Of a DNA stretch of 64,000 nt, positions 8,260-16,652 are shown one piece after another; within the stretch, counting starts at the first letter, position 1, and every line of letters starts with the position of its first letter. The position numbers were made by a program, and so were the translations under genes. The stretch spans positions 3,720,001 through 3,784,000 of the forward strand of contig NZ_CP114287.1 of NCBI RefSeq assembly GCF_027111295.1, given 5' to 3'. Origin of the DNA: Flavobacterium gelatinilyticum (lineage in GTDB: Bacteria; Bacteroidota; Bacteroidia; Flavobacteriales; Flavobacteriaceae). The notes under the pieces were generated by a model. The model was not told the DNA's origin, made no database searches, and saw nothing but the letters and a program-made list of their open reading frames with translations.

Positions 8260-8787
8260 ATGTGTAGATACGCAATGACATCCTATAAACCTCACTATGC
8301 TTGTTTTAAGTGTCGAAAAACATTTAAAAGAAGATTGATGGGCGATATAAAAAAAGGAGAAAAATCGGTTTTTGAAGCGAAATGTCCGGAATGCTGTGAA
8401 TTAATGGCGAATATGGGACTCGATTTTGAATCGCCTAAGAAAGACGATTTGAAGAAATGGGAACATCTGAAAAGCTTATATTCTGTTGGCATTACGTTTC
8501 ATTCCTGCGGCTGCAGCGGGCCGGGCTATATTCCAAATTCTAAAGAAGCAATAATTCAATATTTTGAAGAGATAAAAAGTACCTATCTTAAAAATATGGA
8601 ATTTTGGCGTAATAGGGTTGAACCTTCAACTAAAAAAGAAATAGAGCGCGATGCCAATAAAAACTGGTATGAATTAGGACGGATTTCTTCTAATTATAAA
8701 AAAGAAATAGTTCTAAATCAGGAAGGTTTAGATTATTGGCATGAAAAGGTTAAGAAAATAGAAGAAAAGCTAAGTCTGATAAATTAG
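8260..8787 (+). CDS. Zinc-ribbon conserved hypothetical protein
   Basis: From the ATG at 8260 the product is 175 residues, beginning MCRYAMTSYKPHYACFKC. The frame stays open upstream, but that part is intergenic in character. Two CxxC pairs (CFKC and CPEC) suggest a zinc ribbon, and HSCGCSGPGYIP adds more Cys. The C-terminal half is a charged, mostly helical region (about residues 90-175). I know similar Bacteroidota hypotheticals starting MCRYAM, without function. Confidence 0.7.
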   Translation: MCRYAMTSYKPHYACFKCRKTFKRRLMGDIKKGEKSVFEAKCPECCELMANMGLDFESPKKDDLKKWEHLKSLYSVGITFHSCGCSGPGYIPNSKEAIIQYFEEIKSTYLKNMEFWRNRVEPSTKKEIERDANKNWYELGRISSNYKKEIVLNQEGLDYWHEKVKKIEEKLSLIN

Positions 8788-8943
8788 TTTTAAAAAGACT
8801 TAGAAACAGATAAATTTTACAGATTTAACGAGTTGTATGGTAATTTAAAGATTCTGTTTTTTAGTTGTGAAGGAAACTTTGAACTTTAAACATTAAACTT
8901 TGAACAAAATACTTAAATTTGTATTCTCAAGAACTGAATGAAA

Positions 8944-9963
8944 ATGATAGATAAGATAAAAGAATATATTGGGGAAGCCCAATCTTTTTCAACAGAAAAC
9001 AAAGAAGAACTAGAAGCATTCCGTATAAAATTCTTAGGAAAAAAGGGTATTTTAAATGACTTTTTTGCTGAGTTTAAAAACGTTCCAAACGATCAGAAAA
9101 AGGAATTTGGCCAGTTTACAAACGCATTGAAAAATGCGGCCGAAGAAAAAGTGAAGTCAATTGTAGAAACTTTAGAAAGCAAAGAAGAAACAAAAGGCGT
9201 TTTTGGCGATTTAACTCGTGCTGCAGAACCGGTTCTTATTGGTTCTCGTCATCCAATTTCGATTGTTAAAAATCAGATCATCGATATTTTTGCTAATATC
9301 GGATTCAATGTTTCCGAAGGTCCGGAAATCGAAGACGACTGGCATAACTTTACCGCATTGAACTTACCGGAATACCATCCGGCACGTGATATGCAGGATA
9401 CATTTTTCATTCAGACAAACCCAGATGTGTTATTGCGTACGCATACATCATCTGTTCAGGTGCGTTATATGGAAAATCACAAACCGCCAATTCGTACGAT
9501 TTCTCCGGGACGTGTTTTCCGTAATGAAGCAATTTCGTCACGTTCGCACTGTATTTTCCATCAGGTTGAAGGATTGTACATTGACAAGGACGTTTCTTTT
9601 GCCGATTTGAAACAAACATTGCTTTATTTCACAAAAGAAATGTTTGGGAAATCTAAGATTCGTCTTCGTCCGTCGTATTTCCCATTTACAGAGCCAAGTG
9701 CTGAGATTGATATCTATTGGGGATTAAAAACCGAAACGGATTATAGAATTACAAAAGGAACCGGCTGGCTGGAAATTGGTGGCTGCGGAATGGTAGATCC
9801 AAACGTTTTGAAAAACTGCGATATCAACCCGGATGAATACAACGGATTTGCTTTTGGAATGGGAGTAGAGCGTATTGCAATGCTTTTATATCAAATTGGT
9901 GATATCCGTATGTTCTACGAAAATGATGTTCGTTTCCTAGAGCAGTTTAAAGCAAATATATAA
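8944..9963 (+). CDS. pheS: Phenylalanine--tRNA ligase alpha subunit
   Basis: PheS charges tRNA-Phe as the catalytic half of the PheS2PheT2 tetramer. The N-terminal coiled coil (about residues 1-90) includes the [13 protein letters not shown] turn. The class II core shows motif 2 ([22 protein letters not shown]) in pieces and motif 3 [15 protein letters not shown] near the C-terminus. Starting at 8944 (MIDKIKEYI) gives 339 residues, the usual length; an ATG at 8938 adds two residues. TAAATTTG at 8914-8921 fits a -7 box. pheT is not adjacent, which is common in Flavobacteria. Confidence 0.96.
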   Translation: MIDKIKEYIGEAQSFSTENKEELEAFRIKFLGKKGILNDFFAEFKNVPNDQKKEFGQFTNALKNAAEEKVKSIVETLESKEETKGVFGDLTRAAEPVLIGSRHPISIVKNQIIDIFANIGFNVSEGPEIEDDWHNFTALNLPEYHPARDMQDTFFIQTNPDVLLRTHTSSVQVRYMENHKPPIRTISPGRVFRNEAISSRSHCIFHQVEGLYIDKDVSFADLKQTLLYFTKEMFGKSKIRLRPSYFPFTEPSAEIDIYWGLKTETDYRITKGTGWLEIGGCGMVDPNVLKNCDINPDEYNGFAFGMGVERIAMLLYQIGDIRMFYENDVRFLEQFKANI

Positions 9964-9968
9964 TTTAA

Positions 9969-10046
9969 GTCATAAAGTCGTAAAGTCGAAAGTTGAAAGT
10001 CTCAGAGGGGGTTTTGACTTTCGACTTTATGACTTTCAAACTTTCG
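9969..10046. repeat. Iterated-word inverted repeat (AAAGTCG words)
   Basis: The left part (9969-10001) repeats TAAAGTCG and GAAAGT words. The right part (10015-10046) carries GACTTTCGACTTTATGACTTT, the inverted copy. It fills the gap between pheS and the next gene and can fold into a long hairpin. Confidence 0.6.
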
Positions 10047-10052
10047 ATTCAT

Positions 10053-10460
10053 ATGAAAAAAGATATAATAATTCCAGAGGTTGAAAACGTGTTTCTTGCT
10101 GCAGTGCAGGAATGGAGCGACGATTTTATGGAAAAAGTGTGGTACGCGTATTTAGTAAACGACAGCGATTTTAACTTAGACAGCGTAATGGTGGTTTCAA
10201 AAGCATTTGGAACTATTGATGGCGAAATGAAAAAAACATCAATTCTGCGTCATGCTTTTGTTGAGGTGCCTTCTGTTTCTGTTGTAAAAATAGAATTGGT
10301 AGAAAAAAGTCTTTTAGCCCTTAATAACGAGTTTATGGTAACTTTCTTTATCGGGAATACTTTGTATGATAAGAAATTCATCTTCAAAGCCAATTCAATC
10401 AATGAAAATGATACGGAAGAAGTGCCTATTTTATTTGTTGAGGGAATTATGGTGAAATAA
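10053..10460 (+). CDS. Hypothetical protein of about 135 residues
   Basis: The ATG at 10053 (MKKDIIIPEVENVFLA) is preferred because upstream codons lie in a repeat. The 135-residue soluble protein has a beta-rich pattern and two segments of note: VQEWSDDFMEKVWYAYLVND and GEMKKTSILRHAFVEVP. I recognise no domain, though I recall similar conserved hypotheticals in Flavobacteria. A hairpin terminator follows 22 bases after the stop. Confidence 0.7.
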   Translation: MKKDIIIPEVENVFLAAVQEWSDDFMEKVWYAYLVNDSDFNLDSVMVVSKAFGTIDGEMKKTSILRHAFVEVPSVSVVKIELVEKSLLALNNEFMVTFFIGNTLYDKKFIFKANSINENDTEEVPILFVEGIMVK

Positions 10461-10482
10461 GAAATTTAAAAGAATATATTAT

Positions 10483-10516
10483 AAATCACGATCTGTTTAC
10501 GATCGTGATTTTTTAT
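10483..10516 (+). terminator. Rho-independent terminator
   Basis: AAATCACGATC (10483-10493) pairs perfectly with GATCGTGATTT (10501-10511) around a 7-base loop, followed by TTTT. Confidence 0.8.
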
Positions 10517-10598
10517 TTCAAAAAAATAGTTGTCAATTTTTCGGTTGCAGAAGGTTTCGTCTCAAAAGTACCTTTGTCAAAACGAAACGTGATAAAGT

Positions 10599-11375
10599 AT
10601 GACAACAAAATTTGAAGAATTTAAAAAAGGGCACCACAACGAAACGCCGTTGTTACTTGGAAATGTATGGAATGTTCAGAGTGCCCTGCAATACGAAAAA
10701 TTAGGATTTAAAGCTCTTGGAACTTCAAGTGCTGCAATTGCTTCTGATTTAGGATATGAAGATGGAGAAAACATGCCGTTTGAAGATTATTTTTTTATGA
10801 TTCAAAGAATTAAATCAGCCGTAAAAATTCCGTTAAGTGTAGATTTGGAAGCCGGTTATGGAAATACTGTTGAAGAAATAACAGCTAATATTTCAAGATT
10901 GCATGAAATTGGGATAGTTGGAATTAATATTGAAGATTCGATTGTTGTTAATTCTAAAAGAGAAATAACAGATGCAGAAAGTTTTACATCGAAACTAAAA
11001 GCGATTACAGAAAGTTTAGCAAAGAACAACATCGATATGTTTATAAACGTACGTTCTGATGTGTTTCTTTTGGATCTGCCTAATAAAATTGAAGAATCTA
11101 AACGAAGATTAAAACAATATGAAACGACTGGTGTCGATGGTATTTTTCTTCCCTGTATTACAAATGAAGAAGATATAAAGGAAATTACTGCAGCGATAAA
11201 ACTTCCTCTTAATGTAATGTGCATGCCTAATCTTCCTAATTTTGAAAGATTGAATGCCTTAGGAGTAAAGCGCGTTAGTATGGGAAATTTTGTAAATGCT
11301 TTTTTAAACAAACAATTGGAAAAAGTTACTTTACAAATACTAGAGAGTAAAAGTTTTTCTCCTGTTTTTGAATAA
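10599..11375 (+). CDS. Isocitrate lyase / PEP mutase family enzyme
   Basis: The 258-residue protein has the PEP-mutase/isocitrate-lyase TIM-barrel pattern: LLGNVWNVQSALQYEKLGFKA shortened as GNVWNVQSA near residue 21, AIGTSS-like ALGTSSAAIA, SVDLEAGYG (Asp-Glu metal-binding loop), GINIEDS, and INVRSDVF. Members cleave or form C-C or P-C bonds in 2-oxo acids (oxaloacetate, methylisocitrate, carboxyPEP). The classical KKCGH catalytic loop is not present, so the substrate is unknown. A -7-like TACCTTTG lies at 10569-10576 with TTG 21 bases upstream. It is followed after six bases by ada and is probably co-transcribed with it. Confidence 0.85.
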   Translation: MTTKFEEFKKGHHNETPLLLGNVWNVQSALQYEKLGFKALGTSSAAIASDLGYEDGENMPFEDYFFMIQRIKSAVKIPLSVDLEAGYGNTVEEITANISRLHEIGIVGINIEDSIVVNSKREITDAESFTSKLKAITESLAKNNIDMFINVRSDVFLLDLPNKIEESKRRLKQYETTGVDGIFLPCITNEEDIKEITAAIKLPLNVMCMPNLPNFERLNALGVKRVSMGNFVNAFLNKQLEKVTLQILESKSFSPVFE

Positions 11376-11381
11376 TTGGTT

Positions 11382-12422
11382 ATGGAACTTACAGACGATA
11401 TAATGTATCAGGCAGCAGTAAACAAGGATACTTCTTTTGAAGGAGTATTTTTTACTGCGGTTAAAACAACCGGGATTTTCTGCCGGCCGACTTGTACTGC
11501 GAGAAAACCTAAAAGAGAAAATGTAGAATTTTTTACCAGCTCAAAAGAAGCTGTTTTAAAAGGATACCGACCTTGTAAAGTCTGCTTTCCATTAGAAAAG
11601 TATAACGAAACACCCGATTTTATAAAGGAGATTTTAAAAGAACTTTCAGAAAATCCATCCCTGAAATTTAAAGATTCTGATTTAATCCAACGCGGAATTG
11701 AACCTAGTAAAATGAGACGCTGGTTTTTAAAGAACCATAAAATTACTTTTCAGGCGTATCAAAGAATGTTTCGTATTAACAGTGCTTTTAAAAAGATAAA
11801 AGAAGGAGAAAGTATTACTTCAACAGCTTTTGATACGGGTTATGAATCTTTGAGTGGTTTTAATGATTCTTTTAAATCGATATTCGGCGTTTCTCCTAAA
11901 AACAGCAAAGCACAAAGTATAATTGATCTTAAAAGAATCGAAACGCCATTAGGCACAATGTATGTCTGCGCTGTAAAAGAAGGAATTTGTCTGCTTGAAT
12001 TTACCGACAGGAAAATGCTGGAAACGGAATTTAAGACATTAGCAAAAACGTTGAATGCCACAATTATTCAGGGAGATAATCCGCATTTTGAAATTTTGGA
12101 GCAACAGTTAAAAGAATATTTTGAAGGCAAAAGAAAAGATTTTACAGTACCGCTTTTTTCTCCCGGATCTGATTTTCAGAATAAAGTCTGGACTGCCTTA
12201 CGAAATATACCTTATGGGGCTGTACGATCTTATAAAGAACAATCTCTTGCAATTAATAAACCAGAAGCCATTAGGGCTGTAGCCAATGCAAATGGAGCAA
12301 ACAGAATTTCGATACTTATTCCGTGTCATCGTGTGGTAGGTTCAAATGGAGAACTCACAGGATATGGAGGCGGATTATGGCGGAAGAAATGGCTTTTGGA
12401 GTTGGAGAAAAAGAATACTTAG
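11382..12422 (+). CDS. ada: Ada-type bifunctional DNA repair methyltransferase and AraC regulator
   Basis: The 346-residue protein repairs alkylated DNA and is expected to activate the alkylation response once methylated. The N-terminal Ada domain has the zinc tetrad C34, C38, C65 and C68 (FCRPTC and CKVC), C34 being the methyl-phosphotriester acceptor. An AraC helix-turn-helix follows (about 85-180, AFDTGYESLSGFNDSFK). The C-terminal O6-methylguanine methyltransferase domain has the active-site PCHRV with C315. All parts are intact. ATG at 11382 is chosen over a TTG at 11376. It sits just after the PEP-mutase-like gene. Confidence 0.95.
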   Translation: MELTDDIMYQAAVNKDTSFEGVFFTAVKTTGIFCRPTCTARKPKRENVEFFTSSKEAVLKGYRPCKVCFPLEKYNETPDFIKEILKELSENPSLKFKDSDLIQRGIEPSKMRRWFLKNHKITFQAYQRMFRINSAFKKIKEGESITSTAFDTGYESLSGFNDSFKSIFGVSPKNSKAQSIIDLKRIETPLGTMYVCAVKEGICLLEFTDRKMLETEFKTLAKTLNATIIQGDNPHFEILEQQLKEYFEGKRKDFTVPLFSPGSDFQNKVWTALRNIPYGAVRSYKEQSLAINKPEAIRAVANANGANRISILIPCHRVVGSNGELTGYGGGLWRKKWLLELEKKNT

Positions 12423-12429
12423 TGGCGTG

Positions 12430-12576
12430 TAGAGGAAGCAAGAGGAAAGACTGGGCGCTTTTGAGAAAAATAGAAGCAAAAAGCAAGAGAAAAGACTTTT
12501 TCTGTTGTACTGAAATAAAAAAAGAGCCAAACTGAAATTCCTCTTTCCTCTTTCTTCTTTCTTCTTTCCTCTTCTT
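12430..12576. repeat. Purine/pyrimidine-rich iterated-word inverted repeat
   Basis: AGAGGAAGCAAGAGGAAAGA words (12431-12450) on the left face CTCTTTCCTC/TCTTTCCTCTTCT words (12541-12576) on the right, inverted. It fills the convergent gap between ada and the di-haem peroxidase gene. A frame reading into it from ada is Lys/Arg-rich and I do not regard it as coding. Confidence 0.5.
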
Positions 12577-12580
12577 AAAA

Positions 12581-13720
12581 CTACTGCGGTAAAACAGGCG
12601 GTCTCATTTTATACCCTGCCGTTGACAAACTCATAATAAAATCTTCTAAAGCGATTAGTTCTGATTGGCTTAAATCTAATTTTTTTATCAGTTTTGATGT
12701 TGTTGGAAACAAAGTATCGTTTAGCTGATTTTCTTTTCTTTTTGGCCTTGCCATTCCTGCATTATAGATGTTTAAAACCCCGCGTAAATTGGGGAATAAA
12801 CCGTTGTGCATATAGGGCGCATTTTGAGCAGCGCCTCGTAATGACTGTGTTTTAAACTCGCCAACATTTTCTGCTTTTCCGGTTACATTGTATCTTCCTA
12901 AATCTTCGTATTGTCTTCCGTAATAGGTTAATCCGATGTTGTGGAATTTATTATCTGAAAAATTCGCACCATTATGACAATTAATGCAGCGTGCTTTGGT
13001 GCGAAACAAATGCAGACCTTCAACTTGTTTGTTGGTTAATTGTGTAGAATCTCCTTCGATGAATTTATCGAATTTACTTTTCGGACTAATTAAAGTTCTT
13101 TCAAAAGTAGCAATTGCTTTTAGGATTTCTTCCTGAGTGAGTTTCTCTTTACCGAAAGCTTTTTTGAAATACGGTTTGTAGCCTTTTATTTTGTTTAAAC
13201 GTTTTGTTGCCAAGTCAATATGAAAGTTCATTTCTTTAGCATCCTGAATAGGAAAACTCGCCTGATCTTCCAGAGTTGCGGCTCTTCCGTCCCAAAAGAA
13301 AACTTTAGAATACGCGATATTCATCAAACTTGGCGAATTTCGATTTCCCTGTTGTCTGCTTTCTCCATATGAAACTCTTCTGGCATCGCCCCAGTTCAAT
13401 TCGGGATCATGGCAGTTGGCACACGAAATTTGTCCGGATTTTGACAATCTCGGATCAAAGAAGAGTACTTTGCCTAATTCTGCTTTTTCTTCGGTATACG
13501 GATTGTTTTCCGGAAATTCAGGTTTGCCCAGAATTCCAATGTCTTCAAAACCTTGTGCGTATACAAGTGAATCTACTTCCGGTTTTGGCCATTTGGTGTA
13601 ATCGCCGCCACTGTAAAGTCTTTTTAATTCAGAAATTGAAAGGTTTGGTTCAACCTTGTTATAAGAAAGTATAAGTAGTGAAAATACCATTGCCCCAAAG
13701 GCAATTAACTTCGTTTTCAT
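12581..13720 (-). CDS. Di-haem cytochrome c peroxidase / MauG family protein
   Basis: The 379-residue exported protein has two c-type haem sites: C100-A-N-C103-H104 and C245-I-N-C248-H249. Flanking motifs of bacterial cytochrome c peroxidase / MauG proteins are present (GKVLFFDPRLS, FFWDGRAATLEDQA, SLRGAAQNAPYMHNGLFP). An N-terminal hydrophobic segment (about 5-20) serves as signal or anchor. It would reduce peroxide or oxidise a partner in the periplasm. It is the last gene of the minus-strand operon that begins with a TonB receptor, three bases after the beta-barrel gene, which suggests a role in handling the imported or surface-bound substrate. Confidence 0.88.
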   Translation of the reverse strand: MKTKLIAFGAMVFSLLILSYNKVEPNLSISELKRLYSGGDYTKWPKPEVDSLVYAQGFEDIGILGKPEFPENNPYTEEKAELGKVLFFDPRLSKSGQISCANCHDPELNWGDARRVSYGESRQQGNRNSPSLMNIAYSKVFFWDGRAATLEDQASFPIQDAKEMNFHIDLATKRLNKIKGYKPYFKKAFGKEKLTQEEILKAIATFERTLISPKSKFDKFIEGDSTQLTNKQVEGLHLFRTKARCINCHNGANFSDNKFHNIGLTYYGRQYEDLGRYNVTGKAENVGEFKTQSLRGAAQNAPYMHNGLFPNLRGVLNIYNAGMARPKRKENQLNDTLFPTTSKLIKKLDLSQSELIALEDFIMSLSTAGYKMRPPVLPQ

Positions 13721-13723
13721 TTT

Positions 13724-15319
13724 TTAATAATTTAATTGTACACCCATTTGAACCCAATAGGTGGTATTGGTAGTAATACTAACCGGATAGTCAGTTTGTT
13801 TTTTAAGTGCAATTTTCTCTTTTAGATTGGTAAAGAAAACTACTGTTTTGTTGTTTTTTGTTGGATAACTGTATTGTAAACGCAATGCCGGAGCAAAATA
13901 ATTAGTTGTACTTACGGTGTAATCATGTAAAATGACTTCATCAAAAAATCTAATATTTGTTCCACCCGAAGTATCATAATATTCGAGTTTTGACGGAAGT
14001 GGAAAATACATATTGAAATTTACAGTTGTATTTAATTTACTTTTATTAAAAGCAAAATCTTTACTTGCATAAATTCCCGTATTTAATGAATTTAGTTCGA
14101 TATGTGTTGTGGCCAGAACATCATTGTATTCATTTTGCTGGTAAAGCAAATTCAAACCAAATAAATAATCGATTTTAGAATCTGTTTTTTTAGAAATTGA
14201 GGTTGTCCAGTTTATTTTATGTAAAGAATTGGTATAGTTGTAACCGTTACTTTGTTTGTCAAAATTTTTTGCATCGCTTTGATCGAATTGTAAAGTCGAC
14301 TGAATTTCTTTTTTATTCCATTTGTACATACCAAATATCTCAGCATGATTTGAAGCTGTTTTAAGTTTTAATCTTTCAGTTTCTTTTAATTCATATAAGC
14401 TCGGATAAAATATGTTATTGGAGTTTTGCTTGTAATACAAAGCGGTTAAAATTGTTTTTTTATTTGAAAAAGTATACCCTAAACCTATTTTGTCAATAAG
14501 ATCTTTGTACAAATAACTTCTGCCTTGTTCAATCGATTTAAAATAATTCAGAATTCTTCCGTAACCCGCATTAAAACGAAGATAAGTGTCGGGATAGGCT
14601 TCAGCGTTTAAATTGTTGTTGCTATAACTGAAGTTAAAATCCTTTTTGTTTTCGGCATAAGCGCCCAAAATAAATGCTTTGTGATTTTCTGATATTTGAT
14701 AGCCAATCTGCGCTTCTCCTCCCAATTTTCGGTTCGTGATCTGCGCTCTTGGATCTAAAACCCTGCTGTATTTTTCGGCACCGTAATTGGCTTTTACAGC
14801 AATAGATACATGATTGGTAATGTCTTTAGAGAAACCACCGCTTAAATTGTAAACCTGATTATCCCAGTTGGCTTTTCTGGGAACAAAAAAATAATGCGGC
14901 GTAATAACTTCCTGTTCTTCCGCACGATCATCGGAGAGCACCCATCCGAGATTTTTTTCAAGCATTTTTTTAATTGCCAGATCACCAAATAACTTCCATT
15001 TGGATTTTGTTGTAAAATAGCCTTGCGCTAAAAATTGATACGTGTTGATTTCTTCAGCAATCTGTTTTCGGGCAAATTTATTCTGCTGATTTTCATACGA
15101 AACTTCAGTAAAGGTAAAATCTTTAATGTTCGGGCTTGTGTAGGCAATCGGATAGTTGAAAATTTGATTTTTAATCTGATTATCAATAAGATGATTTTGC
15201 ACCTTTATGGTGTCTTGTGCATTCACACTAAAAGCGAAAGAAAACAACAAAAGAAGTAATGCCCGGTTTTTCCAGACATTACTTTTAATGTTATTTATTA
15301 TAATTTTATTGATTTTCAT
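13724..15319 (-). CDS. Outer-membrane beta-barrel-like protein, probably DUF6850
   Basis: The 531-residue product has a long N-terminus and signal peptide (hydrophobic about 19-34, ending SVNAQ). The rest shows amphipathic strands rich in Tyr, Asn and Lys and a C-terminal strand ending YWVQMGVQLNY, as in outer-membrane barrels. From memory the DUF4876-TonB neighbours in Bacteroidota are often annotated DUF6850, and I tentatively use that name. It lies 11 bases after the DUF4876 gene and 3 bases before the di-haem peroxidase. Confidence 0.6.
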   Translation of the reverse strand: MKINKIIINNIKSNVWKNRALLLLLFSFAFSVNAQDTIKVQNHLIDNQIKNQIFNYPIAYTSPNIKDFTFTEVSYENQQNKFARKQIAEEINTYQFLAQGYFTTKSKWKLFGDLAIKKMLEKNLGWVLSDDRAEEQEVITPHYFFVPRKANWDNQVYNLSGGFSKDITNHVSIAVKANYGAEKYSRVLDPRAQITNRKLGGEAQIGYQISENHKAFILGAYAENKKDFNFSYSNNNLNAEAYPDTYLRFNAGYGRILNYFKSIEQGRSYLYKDLIDKIGLGYTFSNKKTILTALYYKQNSNNIFYPSLYELKETERLKLKTASNHAEIFGMYKWNKKEIQSTLQFDQSDAKNFDKQSNGYNYTNSLHKINWTTSISKKTDSKIDYLFGLNLLYQQNEYNDVLATTHIELNSLNTGIYASKDFAFNKSKLNTTVNFNMYFPLPSKLEYYDTSGGTNIRFFDEVILHDYTVSTTNYFAPALRLQYSYPTKNNKTVVFFTNLKEKIALKKQTDYPVSITTNTTYWVQMGVQLNY

Positions 15320-15330
15320 TAAAGAAAATT

Positions 15331-16641
15331 TTAGTTGAATCCTCTTGGATTTGCTGTTACTTCTACAAAGTCATTAGTAGAATTGTTTGTGTCCTGAAGA
15401 ATAATTCTTCCTGCAATTGTGGTTTTGGTTTTTCTCATTACCGATTTTGAAGAATAAGCTCCGGATGGTAAGTAGGTGTTTCCTCCGTCAATTTCAGATG
15501 GCAGTTTTTTAGGAATTAAATTTGAACCTAAATCTTTTGTTGTATCAACACCATCAATAAGAACCGAGTTAGGAATTTGAAGGAATACATTTTTGTCTCC
15601 TTTTGGGTTTTTGTATTTTTTCAGTGCTTCAAATTCTCCTGCTTCCATTTTAAAAATAACATAAGCCTGTCTTCCGTTTGCATCTAAAATCATGTCATTG
15701 TTGCTGTTTCCCCAATATGCAATATCTACATCCGGAACAGCAGGATTTTGAATGTCATATTGATAAAGATCGCCTGAGTAAGTTCCTAAAAACGATTCGA
15801 AGTCGGCTGTACTTAAATCTACAGTCAATTCCGGACTTAAAATAGTAACCGCTTTACCGTTATTGTCAAAATAATTGGCTTTATGATTAAGTGCATTTTG
15901 TGCAATAACAATACTTGTACCCGGTTGTACAGGATATTGTGTGCCTGTTCCAGGAATTTTAATAATGTTTATTCCGTACACAAAATTAGTATTTGCATCG
16001 TTTCCTATCGTCATTCCTTCAGATTTGCTCCAGTCAAACTGCCCGTTTGGCAAAGAGTAAGCTAAAACATTGGTTGAAGTAGACCCGGTCAGCTGTGCCA
16101 TGTATAGGCCATCTGCATACTGAACGGTGTTAGAGTTATTATAAATTTCGATAAACTGATCTCTAAATATGGCTCCTTTTTTAGTGTCAGATCCGCCATA
16201 GTAAATTTGTTTAATTACAAAATCACCTACTTTAGAAGTTTTCATTTCGATGTTTTTTACAGCAGTTGCCGCATTTACAACAACATTGCTTTCGGCACCA
16301 TTAAAATTAATTTCAGCTTCAGTGGGCGTGTAACCAAAAGTCTCTGTAAACTCAGCAGACTGCATTACTTTAGTTGCCGTAATAGAATAATTTCCGGGTA
16401 AAATTTGTTTGAAAACCGCAATACCGCTTTCGTCAGATTCTACAGTATATTTATTTGCAGTCTCGGTATTCACAATCGTTACACTTGCCTTTTTAGCACC
16501 CAGGCTGTTAAAAGCAGCATCATATTTAAGCGAAACGCTGAAGTCTACAGGCTGTAAAGCTTCGTTTTCGTTATCATCATTGCTGCACGACTGGATGAGT
16601 AATCCAAAGAGTATTATAAAAATAGAGAGAGTTTTTTTCAT
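15331..16641 (-). CDS. DUF4876 surface lipoprotein
   Basis: The 436-residue protein carries a lipoprotein signal (LLIQSCSNDD; Cys19). Residues about 30-125 form an Ig-like/carboxypeptidase-regulatory fold (ITATKVMQS, IKNIEMKT). The rest resembles a lamin-tail-like or DUF4876 domain with DQFIEIYNNSNTVQYADGLY near 165-185. It lies between the TonB receptor (11 bases) and the barrel protein (11 bases). By position it may be the surface substrate-binding partner of the receptor, in the way SusD serves SusC; this is inference. Confidence 0.72.
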   Translation of the reverse strand: MKKTLSIFIILFGLLIQSCSNDDNENEALQPVDFSVSLKYDAAFNSLGAKKASVTIVNTETANKYTVESDESGIAVFKQILPGNYSITATKVMQSAEFTETFGYTPTEAEINFNGAESNVVVNAATAVKNIEMKTSKVGDFVIKQIYYGGSDTKKGAIFRDQFIEIYNNSNTVQYADGLYMAQLTGSTSTNVLAYSLPNGQFDWSKSEGMTIGNDANTNFVYGINIIKIPGTGTQYPVQPGTSIVIAQNALNHKANYFDNNGKAVTILSPELTVDLSTADFESFLGTYSGDLYQYDIQNPAVPDVDIAYWGNSNNDMILDANGRQAYVIFKMEAGEFEALKKYKNPKGDKNVFLQIPNSVLIDGVDTTKDLGSNLIPKKLPSEIDGGNTYLPSGAYSSKSVMRKTKTTIAGRIILQDTNNSTNDFVEVTANPRGFN

Positions 16642-16652
16642 TATATATAGAT

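Noticed and set aside
12323..12535. A plus-strand open frame running from inside ada into the gap
   Set aside because: It is in another frame of ada, then reads an iterated purine-rich repeat, and its product is low-complexity Lys/Arg.
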